Source: Clostridia bacterium
Lineage (GTDB): Bacteria > Bacillota > Clostridia > Christensenellales > Aristaeellaceae
Direction: 5' to 3'
DNA: 64,000 nucleotides
Assembly (NCBI GenBank): GCA_017460395.1
Contig: JAFUBA010000093.1
Location: forward strand, 21,329 to 85,328
The translations under genes were made by a program, and so were the position numbers. Under the pieces are notes generated by a model, which ran no database searches, was not told the DNA's origin, and saw only the letters and a program-made list of their open reading frames with translations. Shown in pieces: positions 48,373-56,316 of this stretch; the first letter of the stretch is position 1; each line of letters begins with the position of its first letter.

Positions 48373-49365
48373 TTACTCGCCCGTGATGCCCGCCTTGTCC
48401 ACGCTTTCCACGAACTGTTTCTGCAGGACAAAGTAGAGGATCATCAGGGGCGCGATGGCCAGCACGGTGCCAGCCATGCGGATGGCGTCGTTGATGCGGT
48501 CAGAGGACGTGACGCTGGATGCCCAGGTGGTGTAGGCATTGGCATAACTGTCCTCAAAGGCGCTGAGCTCGAGCATGAGGGTGGTCAGCCCCGTCGCCCG
48601 GGTTGTGCCGTAGCCCAGGTAGTTTCTCACAAGATAGGTCTCATTCCAGTACCACACGAACGAAAACAGTGTCACCACCACGATGGCTGCCCCGGCCAGC
48701 GGGATTGCGATGCGGAAGTAGGCCTTTACGTGGCCCGCACCGTCGATCTCGGCATCCTCGATCAGGCTCTGGGGCACCTGTCGGTGGAAGTTATAGAAAA
48801 TGAGGATGCACAGCGTGCTCTTGAAGCCCTGTCCCAGGATGGCGGTGATCAGGAACGGCTTGATGGTTCCGTCGATCATGCGAAGATTCTGGAAGACCAG
48901 ATAGTTGGGGAGGGCTGTGGTCTGGCTGGGCAGGAGGAAGGCCAGAATCAGGATGGCCATCCACATCTTCTTGAGGGGAAAGTTGTACCTGGCAAAGCCG
49001 TAGCCCACCATGGAGCAGATGAAGACCTGGCAGAAGGTCGGTACGACGGCGAGATACAGGTTTTTGAGCAGGCTGTTCCAGTAGTCCATGGTGAGGACCG
49101 CGGACTCATAGTTGTGAAGCGTGAGACTGCTCGGAATCCACATGGCCGAGGAGTCCAGAAGATCGCTTCTGCTCATGAGGGAACGGCTGATCATATACAG
49201 AACTGGATACAGGAAAATAAAGGAAATCACAATCAGCAGAAGGTAGACCACAAAGCTTCCAAGGAAGCCCCGCTTCTCGGCATTGCCGAGCATCAGGCTC
49301 TTCAGGTGCTCCTTCTGGTTCTCCCGCTTTCGGATCTTGTCCGGATTTGCTTTCTTTTCTTTCAC
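48373..49365 (-). CDS. Sugar ABC permease, MalG/UgpE type (second system)
   Basis: 330 residues if translation starts at the GTG at 49365, eight bases after GGAGG; the GTG nine bases earlier overlaps that ribosome site. Six transmembrane helices follow a long charged N-terminus. The EAA-type coupling loop reads IEDAEIDGAGHVKAYFRIAI, with the G in its usual place, and the LPSQTTALPNYL region is typical of MalG-like subunits. It pairs with the MalF-like protein encoded just upstream; the two genes overlap slightly or abut. No dedicated ATPase gene is in the locus, so a shared MsmK-type ATPase elsewhere must energise transport. Confidence 0.92.
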   Translation of the reverse strand: MKEKKANPDKIRKRENQKEHLKSLMLGNAEKRGFLGSFVVYLLLIVISFIFLYPVLYMISRSLMSRSDLLDSSAMWIPSSLTLHNYESAVLTMDYWNSLLKNLYLAVVPTFCQVFICSMVGYGFARYNFPLKKMWMAILILAFLLPSQTTALPNYLVFQNLRMIDGTIKPFLITAILGQGFKSTLCILIFYNFHRQVPQSLIEDAEIDGAGHVKAYFRIAIPLAGAAIVVVTLFSFVWYWNETYLVRNYLGYGTTRATGLTTLMLELSAFEDSYANAYTTWASSVTSSDRINDAIRMAGTVLAIAPLMILYFVLQKQFVESVDKAGITGE

Positions 49366-49370
49366 GTCCG

Positions 49371-50318
49371 TCACCTCCCCGCATTTTCTTTGACGTCCCG
49401 CCGCTTCTGCTCATACACCACATGCCGGTCGCTCTTTTCGCGCAACAGCAGGAACACGATCACGAGGATCACGGCGACCACCAGCGTGTAGATCCAGCTC
49501 ATGGCCATCGCGTAGGAGTAGCCCTGGGTGGCCGTGTAGGTTGCGGTGTAGATCAGCTCAATGATCTCGTTGGACCCGCCGGTGGCAAGGGTCACCACGG
49601 TGTAGATGGAGTTGAGGAGAATGAGGGAGCGTACGGTGGGCAGCGTGATCTTCCAGAAGGACTCCCAGGCTGAGGCTCCGTCGATCTTGGCCGCCTCATA
49701 GAGGGTCCTCGGGACCTTCTGAAGGCCCGCCAGGAAGATCAGGATCTGAATCCCGGAGTTCCAGAGGATCAGGATGAGGGACGAGAAGAGGTTGTTGATC
49801 GGCGCGTAGATGAACTCGGGGAGATCGCTCAGGACCGAGAGCAGGGCGTTCTGGCTCACCATCGGGACGCTGGATACGCCCTGGGCGGTGAGCTGGGACA
49901 TGACAGGGCCCGTCGCGATGATGACCGGCAGGAAGAAGATCATCCGAAAGAGGCTCCGGCAGCGGATGTTGCTGTTGAGCAGCAGGGCAATGATGAGCGA
50001 AAAGGCGATGATCACCGGCAGCTGCAATATGAGACCGATGCCGAAGTTTGCCAGGGTCGTCGGAAAGTTCACATCGGTGGTGAAGACTTTCACAAAGTTT
50101 TCGAAAAGCCCGTTTTCCAGGGGCCTGAGGATCACGCCGTTGCTGAGCTCCACACGGCTGAAGGAAAAGCGAAGACTCTGGACCATGGCGTAGAGGAAGA
50201 AGATGCTCACGCCCACGATCCATGGGAGGATGAACAGATACCCGAAGCCCCATTCCCGAAGGGTCCTTCTGGTGAAGTGACGCTTATCGTGGGGATTCCT
50301 TTTCGTTTTCTTGCTCAC
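49371..50318 (-). CDS. Sugar ABC permease, MalF/UgpA type (second system)
   Basis: 315 residues from a GTG start that overlaps the end of the preceding gene. The N-terminal GYLFILPWIVGVSIFFLYAM is the first of six helices; the coupling loop reads YEAAKIDGASAWESFWKITL, a complete EAA motif, followed by PTVRSLILLNSIYTVV. The MalF-like subunit forms the channel with the MalG-like protein and contacts the 474-residue binding protein. A GTG start and overlap with the upstream DUF5696-like gene imply translational coupling. Its charged C-terminus (KSDRHVVYEQKRRDVKENAGR minus one) is cytoplasmic. Confidence 0.92.
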   Translation of the reverse strand: MSKKTKRNPHDKRHFTRRTLREWGFGYLFILPWIVGVSIFFLYAMVQSLRFSFSRVELSNGVILRPLENGLFENFVKVFTTDVNFPTTLANFGIGLILQLPVIIAFSLIIALLLNSNIRCRSLFRMIFFLPVIIATGPVMSQLTAQGVSSVPMVSQNALLSVLSDLPEFIYAPINNLFSSLILILWNSGIQILIFLAGLQKVPRTLYEAAKIDGASAWESFWKITLPTVRSLILLNSIYTVVTLATGGSNEIIELIYTATYTATQGYSYAMAMSWIYTLVVAVILVIVFLLLREKSDRHVVYEQKRRDVKENAGR

Positions 50319-52468
50319 GGTTTCGCCACCACCTTATATTCGCCGCCGGGAAGGCTGACGCCGTCCAGGAGGGCATCTGCATTGCCAAAGTTCAGATACA
50401 CCTTTGTGCCGTTTGACCATGTGACCCGGACCATATCACCTGCTTTCACGTGGTCCGTGATCTGGGCATGGCCCAGGACGGCATGCAGGTCGCTGAGCTC
50501 ACCCCACCAGGAGACGATCAGGTCCTCATAGAGGTCAAAGCTGGAGGAGTAGATGTCATTGCTGTTGGTGTTCTGCAGTCTGATCGGATCCTCATATGTC
50601 AGAAGGAAGGTCGGGCGGGTGCCCTGCTCGATCAGGTGAAGGAAGTATGAATGTGTATTGGCCTGGAAGTTTGCATACTCCGTATAGTACGGGATTTTGC
50701 CGGAGACCGCAATGGCGAGGAAGGGAATGTCCCGCAGCACATAGCTGTAGTCGGACCCGGAGACCGGCATGTCCTTGAGGGCCGCAGCGTGCCGCCACAG
50801 GTAACAGTTGGCCTTGGTGAGCGAGGTTTCAAGCTGACTGGATGATTCCTTCACCAGATCTTCGTACCTGGCCATCATGAGGGAGGAATCCTGGTAGTGG
50901 TTGCTCTCGTAAAAGTCACTCATGAGGGAGGGAAGGCCGGTGAGGGAGATGCCGGGCACGGCATGCTGCGAAAACTGCTGGATGGTGCTCCGTCCGATCT
51001 CGAGGGACTTTGCGGGACTGAGAAGGTACATGGTGTCATACACCTTCCCGAAGGTTGGCCGGGACCAGGTCTGGGAGGTGATGGACTTGAAGCTGGAGTA
51101 GAAGAGGAGGGGATGTGTCTGCGTGTTCAGGTGCAGAAAGTCTGCTTCCAGAGACAGGCGGTTGTCAAGCTCGCGGGATAGTTCCATGAGCTTTTGCAGT
51201 TCACCATCTCCGCCCAGGCTCCTGGCGGGTGCATAGGCATCCGTCGGAAGGGCGCCGCTCAGGCCCCCCTCCTGCCAGCCGCGGTAGGTGACGCTGATGC
51301 CCTTCACGCCCCTGTCCCCCAGAGCCTTCAGGATCTTCCCTGCATCCTCGAAGGTGGTCATGGGGACACTCTTTTTTCCGAGCACGAAGTTCTCAGTCTC
51401 GGCGCCAAGGAAATCCACGGCGATGTCAAAGGCGGTGGGGTCTGCCTCGCCGAAGTAGCCCTTCTCTGTCATGTAGTCCCGCAGGGCGCAGGCAAGGCCT
51501 GCATAGGTGGCGGTGCCTCCCTCCTCCAGAAGGAACTGCTGGCAGATGTCGATGCCGCGGGCGTGCTCTGTCCGCATGCTGATGGTCGATGAGTTGGGGC
51601 CGGTGGGCTGGGAGTAGACCAGACGGTAGAGGTACTTGGCGCAGACCCAGTCAAACTTCATCCTGACACCGTTCGGGTAGGCCATGATCCGCGCCGCTGC
51701 GTCCCCGTCCTCGATGAAGCCGAGGAAGGCCATCTGGTCGCCTGAGTGCACCATGCCAAAGGCCGGCAGCAGCACCTGCTCCGCATCCACGGACCAGTCG
51801 CTGTAGACACCCGTCTCCACGCCGATATTGGTGCCGTAGACCGTGCGGTCAAAGGGGGAGGAGAAGCGCTCCTCGTTGTCCTTGAGCTCGATGATGGCCC
51901 CCTGTCCGTCGGGGATGATCATGTAGCCCTCGTCCTCACCGAGATAGCTGTAGCCCATGAAGGGATAGACGTAGAAGCTTGCAACGGTGTAGGTATCGGG
52001 GTTCTCTTCCCGGATGGAACTGCCTGGCACGGACACCTGAAAGCCGCGCTCATCCATTGTGAGGGAGACCTCATAGCTGATCCCGATCTCGGGGTAGAAT
52101 ACTTTGGCTCTGTACCCGTCGCCCGTGAGGAACAGGTCGATGGAGCTCTCTGTGTTGATAAAGTCTGCCTGCAGCGGGATGGTTTTCACCCCGTCGAGGT
52201 ACTCCATGACAATCCCGCTCTGGTAAAAGCCCTTCCAGGTGGCATTGTCCTTCATGTCATCGGGGTTCTGGACCGTGGAAAAGAGAAGCTTGCCCGTGGC
52301 CTTGGACTCCACGATCACGGCCAGGGTGTCCGGCTGCAGGTACAGCTGAAAGCGGCTGTTCTGAGCGATCATCTGATACTCTTCCGGGATCGTGCCCTCG
52401 GAGGCAAGCGCGACAGAAGAGAGGCAGAGCATGCACAGGATACAGAGAAGGAGGTGCCATGTTCTCAT
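50315..52468 (-). CDS. Large secreted protein of the arabinan locus, DUF5696-like
   Basis: 717 residues from the ATG with AGAAGGA seven bases upstream. The signal peptide (MRTWHLLLCILCMLCLSSV, cleavage near ALA-SE) has several Cys. The first half is beta-rich (RFQLYLQPDTLAVIVESKAT, a GYMIIPDGQGAIIEL segment); the second looks like a TIM-barrel-type fold with GDRGVKGISVTYRGWQEGG and ISLTGLPSLMSDFYESNHYQ. The pattern corresponds to DUF5696-containing proteins that sit beside sugar ABC transporters in Clostridia and Paenibacillus; I recall no proven activity, but an extracellular glycosidase or glycan-binding role is plausible. It overlaps the permease gene downstream by four bases. Confidence 0.75.
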   Translation of the reverse strand: MRTWHLLLCILCMLCLSSVALASEGTIPEEYQMIAQNSRFQLYLQPDTLAVIVESKATGKLLFSTVQNPDDMKDNATWKGFYQSGIVMEYLDGVKTIPLQADFINTESSIDLFLTGDGYRAKVFYPEIGISYEVSLTMDERGFQVSVPGSSIREENPDTYTVASFYVYPFMGYSYLGEDEGYMIIPDGQGAIIELKDNEERFSSPFDRTVYGTNIGVETGVYSDWSVDAEQVLLPAFGMVHSGDQMAFLGFIEDGDAAARIMAYPNGVRMKFDWVCAKYLYRLVYSQPTGPNSSTISMRTEHARGIDICQQFLLEEGGTATYAGLACALRDYMTEKGYFGEADPTAFDIAVDFLGAETENFVLGKKSVPMTTFEDAGKILKALGDRGVKGISVTYRGWQEGGLSGALPTDAYAPARSLGGDGELQKLMELSRELDNRLSLEADFLHLNTQTHPLLFYSSFKSITSQTWSRPTFGKVYDTMYLLSPAKSLEIGRSTIQQFSQHAVPGISLTGLPSLMSDFYESNHYQDSSLMMARYEDLVKESSSQLETSLTKANCYLWRHAAALKDMPVSGSDYSYVLRDIPFLAIAVSGKIPYYTEYANFQANTHSYFLHLIEQGTRPTFLLTYEDPIRLQNTNSNDIYSSSFDLYEDLIVSWWGELSDLHAVLGHAQITDHVKAGDMVRVTWSNGTKVYLNFGNADALLDGVSLPGGEYKVVAKP

Positions 52469-52469
52469 G

Positions 52470-54533
52470 TTATGTCCTTCTGACAAAGCGATACACCACC
52501 TCTCCGTAAATGCCTGAAATGAAGTTGGCCAGCTGGATGATGAGCACATAGATGACAAAGAGCAGCGCCACGGTGACAAGCACCGTGAACAGGGTGAGGA
52601 TCACGATGGAGAGCGTGCGGCGGAAGGAATAGTCATTCAGATACATGAGCATCAGAAGAATGAGCAGTCCCGTCCAGCCGTAGCTGATGACGTCCAGAAG
52701 CGTGATGAAGAAGGCCTCATTGTAGGTGAGGACATTCGTGAAAAGGATCCTGACCGGAAGGAACACGATCATGGGCGCCAGGGCATAGGCGCTCCCGATG
52801 AACAGGTCCCGGAACCTGGCCTCGCCGTCCTTGATGGTGCACACCAGGTAGCAGCAGATGACCAGAAGAAGGAACACGCTGAAGAAGTTGATGAAGTCGC
52901 TCAGAACCTCAAACTGTCCTTCCTGCACGGTCTTAAAGAGGAAACCGCTGAAGTACTTGCTGATGACGCTCAGTGCAAAGAACACGATCAGCATGATCAC
53001 CGCGCTCACGTAGGATGCCCGACCCTCGTGCTTGATGCCGTAGCAGCAGTCGTAGGGGTTTTTGAGCATCTGGAAGGTCCAGCCGGTCTGGGAGATGAGA
53101 CGAAGGGAGGTGAAGCGCTCCCTGAGGGAGGAAAGGGGCTTCATGAAGCCGGTCTTCCTGTTCACGGCCTTGAGGACCTGAATGAGGACGATCAGGGCCA
53201 CGAGGACAACCAGGATGGTGCCGACATTGGAGTGCAGCCAGTTGGAGCGCATCTCCCAGTAGGCGTCCGAGTAACCCTGGCGGTTGCCGCTGTTGCGGAA
53301 ATTGGTGAGAGATTCCTCGAAGTCGCCCTCGCGGTAGAGGGCCTCGCCCATGCCGGTGTTGGCATAGGTAAAGAGGCTGTTCATCCGCTGGACCTGGGAC
53401 CAGGGAGCCTTCGACTGTGCATACTTGCCGTCCTGGAAGAGGTGGAAGGCCTCGTGGACCAGGGAGGTGAACTCGGTGGGCTCCAGGACCTGAATGCTGC
53501 ACAGGACGGAGTCCAGGACGTAGAGCCGGTCCAGCTCGTCCACCACCATGCCGGTCACGGACTTGAAGGTGCCCACGCGCTGATCGCCTCGGTCGAAGGC
53601 GCCGAACACGAAGAGCATGTCGCCCTCGGAGGTATATTCTACGATGCGGCCGTTGGCGTTGGCAGTGAAGACGGAGCCGTCCTGTGTCACGGCGACGGCA
53701 CTGGTGAGCTCGGTCCAGTAGTCGGGCACGAGGGTGTTGCGGCCCGCAACATTGAGCCGCCTCAGGCTCCGCTCATCGCTGGTCTGGGACACTGCGTAGA
53801 CCATGCCCTTCTCGTCGATACAGATGTTTTCCACCGAGATCGGCACGATGCCGGCCATGGAGGAGAGCTGCTCGTCGGAGAAGACGGCCTTCTTGATGGC
53901 CGTGAGCAGGGTGACGCTGGACATGTTCGCCCCGTAGTAGCCGAGGAACTCGCCCTCGCCGGCAGGGGAGATCTGCACGATGCCGTTGGTGTTGCCCTTG
54001 GAGCAGATGTAGAGGTTCCCGCGCTTGTCGATGACAACCTTGCGCGGCTTATAGGGTGCCGTGTCCCCGAAGAGGGGATGGGTGGGCTTATTCCAGGTGC
54101 GGATCAGTTCACCCTGCGGGCTGTAGACCAGCACCGCGCGGGCGCTCTCATCGGCCACATAGATGTTGCCCTCCGCGTCCACATTGACACCGCTGGGCGT
54201 CTTGAAGTTTTTCTTGTCCTTGATCTCCTGGATCAATTCTCCCTCCCGGGAGACAACCAGGATGCGCTTGTTGCCGGTGTCTGCAATATAGAGGTTTCCG
54301 TCCTTTCCCATCCTCAGGTCCTGGGGATCCTTCAATGTCTCCTCCCCAAAGCGGGTCATGGAGCGGACAGGCTCATAGGCGGTCTGCGTCTCCACCAGCT
54401 CCCCGTTGATGCCGAGGGTGAAGGTCTTATAGGGCATCTGGGCAAGGGCAGGAAGCGATGTCAGAACCATGATGAGGATGAGGAAAAGCAGGAGTACATG
54501 TCTTATATTCTGCTGTTTCATGTGCTGTTTCAT
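52470..54533 (-). CDS. Exported NHL-repeat protein fused to a YIP1-type membrane domain
   Basis: 687 residues from the ATG with GAGGGG six bases upstream (earlier ATG/GTG codons crowd that site). After a signal or first TM helix come NHL beta-propeller units: DPQDLRMGKDGNLYIADTGN, then a TPSGVNVDAEGNIYVADES unit and PRKVVIDKRGNLYICSKG. A TPR-like helical stretch (about 360-420) leads to a TM helix (VGTILVVLVALIVLIQVL) and then five helices of a YIP1-like domain ending LANFISGIYGEVVYRFV. The propeller faces outside and could hold an oligosaccharide or the large secreted partner near the permeases. Such YIP1 proteins recur with DUF5696 proteins in Clostridia sugar loci; the role is unproven. 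Confidence 0.8.
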   Translation of the reverse strand: MKQHMKQQNIRHVLLLFLILIMVLTSLPALAQMPYKTFTLGINGELVETQTAYEPVRSMTRFGEETLKDPQDLRMGKDGNLYIADTGNKRILVVSREGELIQEIKDKKNFKTPSGVNVDAEGNIYVADESARAVLVYSPQGELIRTWNKPTHPLFGDTAPYKPRKVVIDKRGNLYICSKGNTNGIVQISPAGEGEFLGYYGANMSSVTLLTAIKKAVFSDEQLSSMAGIVPISVENICIDEKGMVYAVSQTSDERSLRRLNVAGRNTLVPDYWTELTSAVAVTQDGSVFTANANGRIVEYTSEGDMLFVFGAFDRGDQRVGTFKSVTGMVVDELDRLYVLDSVLCSIQVLEPTEFTSLVHEAFHLFQDGKYAQSKAPWSQVQRMNSLFTYANTGMGEALYREGDFEESLTNFRNSGNRQGYSDAYWEMRSNWLHSNVGTILVVLVALIVLIQVLKAVNRKTGFMKPLSSLRERFTSLRLISQTGWTFQMLKNPYDCCYGIKHEGRASYVSAVIMLIVFFALSVISKYFSGFLFKTVQEGQFEVLSDFINFFSVFLLLVICCYLVCTIKDGEARFRDLFIGSAYALAPMIVFLPVRILFTNVLTYNEAFFITLLDVISYGWTGLLILLMLMYLNDYSFRRTLSIVILTLFTVLVTVALLFVIYVLIIQLANFISGIYGEVVYRFVRRT

Positions 54534-54544
54534 CTGCATCCCCC

Positions 54545-55414
54545 TCACTTGAGCCCGGAGTGGGCCATGGTATTCATGACGCTGGACTGCATGATGATAA
54601 ACAGCAGGAGGTTCGGCACGAACATGATCAGCGCTGCCGCTGCGGCCATACCCTGGCCCTGAACGGTGCCGGCGGTGGAGAGCGTGTTCATGTAGAAAGC
54701 CAGGGTCTTCACACCCTCGGAGGTCGTGAAGAGATTGGAGGTCTCAATATTGTTCCATACATTCTGGAAGACCAGGATTGCACCGGTGGCAATCGCGGGC
54801 CGGATGAGGGGCAGGATGATCTTCCGGTACACCGTGAAGCTCCCGGCACCCTCCAGCTGGGCTGCCTCGATCAGGGAGTTCGGAACGCCGTCCACGAACT
54901 GCTTGATGAGAAAAAGGCACACGGGCATCGCGGCCTGGGGCAGGATGTGAGCCCAGTAGGTGTCCAGGATGCCGATGGCGGAGATGGTGAGATACCGCGG
55001 GATCGTGACGGCGGTTGCAACGAACATGAGGGCCAGGTTATTGACCTCAAAGATGGTGTTTTTGAAGCGGAAGTTCATTTTGCTCAGCGCAAAGGCTGCC
55101 ATGGTGCTGCAAAGGACGCTGAGAAAGACCACTGCGATGGTCACCAGGATGCTGTTGAATACATACCTGCTCAGCGGAATCGATGAGCTGCCCGCCGCCT
55201 GGAAGAGGTTCTGGAAGTTGATGAGCGACGGGTGCGAGACGAAAAAGCGGGGAGGGAAGGCGAACAGTTCATCCATGGGCTTGAAGGCGTGGTTGATGAT
55301 GTACACGATGGGCAGGCCCATGAAGATGGCAATGGGGACCAGATACAGATAGAAGGGAATCTGATTTTTGTGGAATTTCTTGGGATTGACCCGGGTTCCG
55401 CCGATGGCTGCCAT
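54545..55414 (-). CDS. Sugar ABC permease, MalG type (first system)
   Basis: 289 residues. Six transmembrane helices begin with FYLYLVPIAIFMGLPIVYII; the EAA loop reads IEAAQLEGAGSFTVYRKIIL, with Leu-Glu in place of Ile-Asp but the Gly kept. AFALSKMNFRFKN and the PQAAMPVCLFLIKQF segment are typical of MalG-type subunits. Its ribosome site is AAAGGGGG, ten bases from the ATG. It forms the first importer together with the MalF-type permease 17 bases upstream and the 955-residue binding protein. Together with the second permease pair, the locus encodes two complete channels for what is probably one polysaccharide. Confidence 0.92.
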   Translation of the reverse strand: MAAIGGTRVNPKKFHKNQIPFYLYLVPIAIFMGLPIVYIINHAFKPMDELFAFPPRFFVSHPSLINFQNLFQAAGSSSIPLSRYVFNSILVTIAVVFLSVLCSTMAAFALSKMNFRFKNTIFEVNNLALMFVATAVTIPRYLTISAIGILDTYWAHILPQAAMPVCLFLIKQFVDGVPNSLIEAAQLEGAGSFTVYRKIILPLIRPAIATGAILVFQNVWNNIETSNLFTTSEGVKTLAFYMNTLSTAGTVQGQGMAAAAALIMFVPNLLLFIIMQSSVMNTMAHSGLK

Positions 55415-55431
55415 ATTCCTGTCCCCCTTTC

Positions 55432-56316
55432 TCAGTCTTTTTCGGTGAAGAGCATGCGCGCCACATAGGAGAAGGCGTAGATGAGCGCCAGGAGTGCCAC
55501 GGATACGGCCGCGGCATAGCCCATCTCATATCTGGTGAAGCCGTAGTCTTCGATATGGTTGGTCATCAGCTGGGCTGCATACTGGGGCGTTGGGTTGGAG
55601 CCGGTGAGCATGACGCCGATGTTGCCCGCCTGGAAGGCGTTGACGATGCTCATCACGGCGCCGAAAAGCATCTGGGGCTTCATGCTGGGGATGGTGATGT
55701 AGAAGACCTCCTGAAAACGGTTGCGCACGCCGTCGATGGCGGCCGCCTCATAGAGCTCAGGATTCACGTCCAGAAGGCCGGCCAGCATGGCGAGAAAGCC
55801 CACGCCCATGGAGCCCCAGAGCGCCACGATGATGACAATCGGCATGATGTAGTCCGTGTTCAGCATCCAGATGATGGGCTCGGTGATGATGCCCAGCTGG
55901 GTGAGGACGTAGTTGGCGATGCCGCTCTGGTTGCCGAGAAACACCACCCGCCACATGACGGTCATGGCAACGCCCATGGTCATGCTGGGACTGTAGAGAA
56001 TAAGGGCCAGGATGGTCCTTGGGAGCTTGGTCAGCTGGCTCAGGGACCAGGCCAGGAAGAAGGCCAGCATGTAGCCCACGGGGCCCACCACCAGGCTGAA
56101 GAGGATCGTGTTGGGAAGAACGTACTGCAGGAAGATCGTGTCCTGCGTCAGGAGATTGATATAGTTGGTCAGCCCAACGAACTGCGGCATCTGGACCGCG
56201 TTGTAGTTGGTGAAGCTCAGGGCGATGGCCATGACAGTGGGGATGATGATAAACACCGTAAACAGAATGAGATAGGGCAGCAGGAAAAGATACGGTGTTC
56301 TGCGCTTGGTAATCAT
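55432..56316 (-). CDS. Sugar ABC permease, MalF type (first system)
   Basis: 294 residues. The first helix is [20 protein letters not shown], and the coupling loop reads [20 protein letters not shown] with the EAA motif intact. [18 protein letters not shown] is the periplasmic loop typical of MalF/UgpA proteins. The ATG overlaps the stop of the large binding protein by four bases, so the two are made together. No ATPase gene is adjacent; a general multi-sugar ATPase elsewhere in the genome must serve both importers (inference from Gram-positive carbohydrate systems). Confidence 0.92.
   Translation of the reverse strand: MITKRRTPYLFLLPYLILFTVFIIIPTVMAIALSFTNYNAVQMPQFVGLTNYINLLTQDTIFLQYVLPNTILFSLVVGPVGYMLAFFLAWSLSQLTKLPRTILALILYSPSMTMGVAMTVMWRVVFLGNQSGIANYVLTQLGIITEPIIWMLNTDYIMPIVIIVALWGSMGVGFLAMLAGLLDVNPELYEAAAIDGVRNRFQEVFYITIPSMKPQMLFGAVMSIVNAFQAGNIGVMLTGSNPTPQYAAQLMTNHIEDYGFTRYEMGYAAAVSVALLALIYAFSYVARMLFTEKD

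Noticed and set aside
53028..54662. A 544-residue open frame opposite the NHL/YIP1 gene, and similar ones opposite the other arabinan-locus genes
   Set aside because: No start signals or domains; the sense strands have signal peptides and family motifs.
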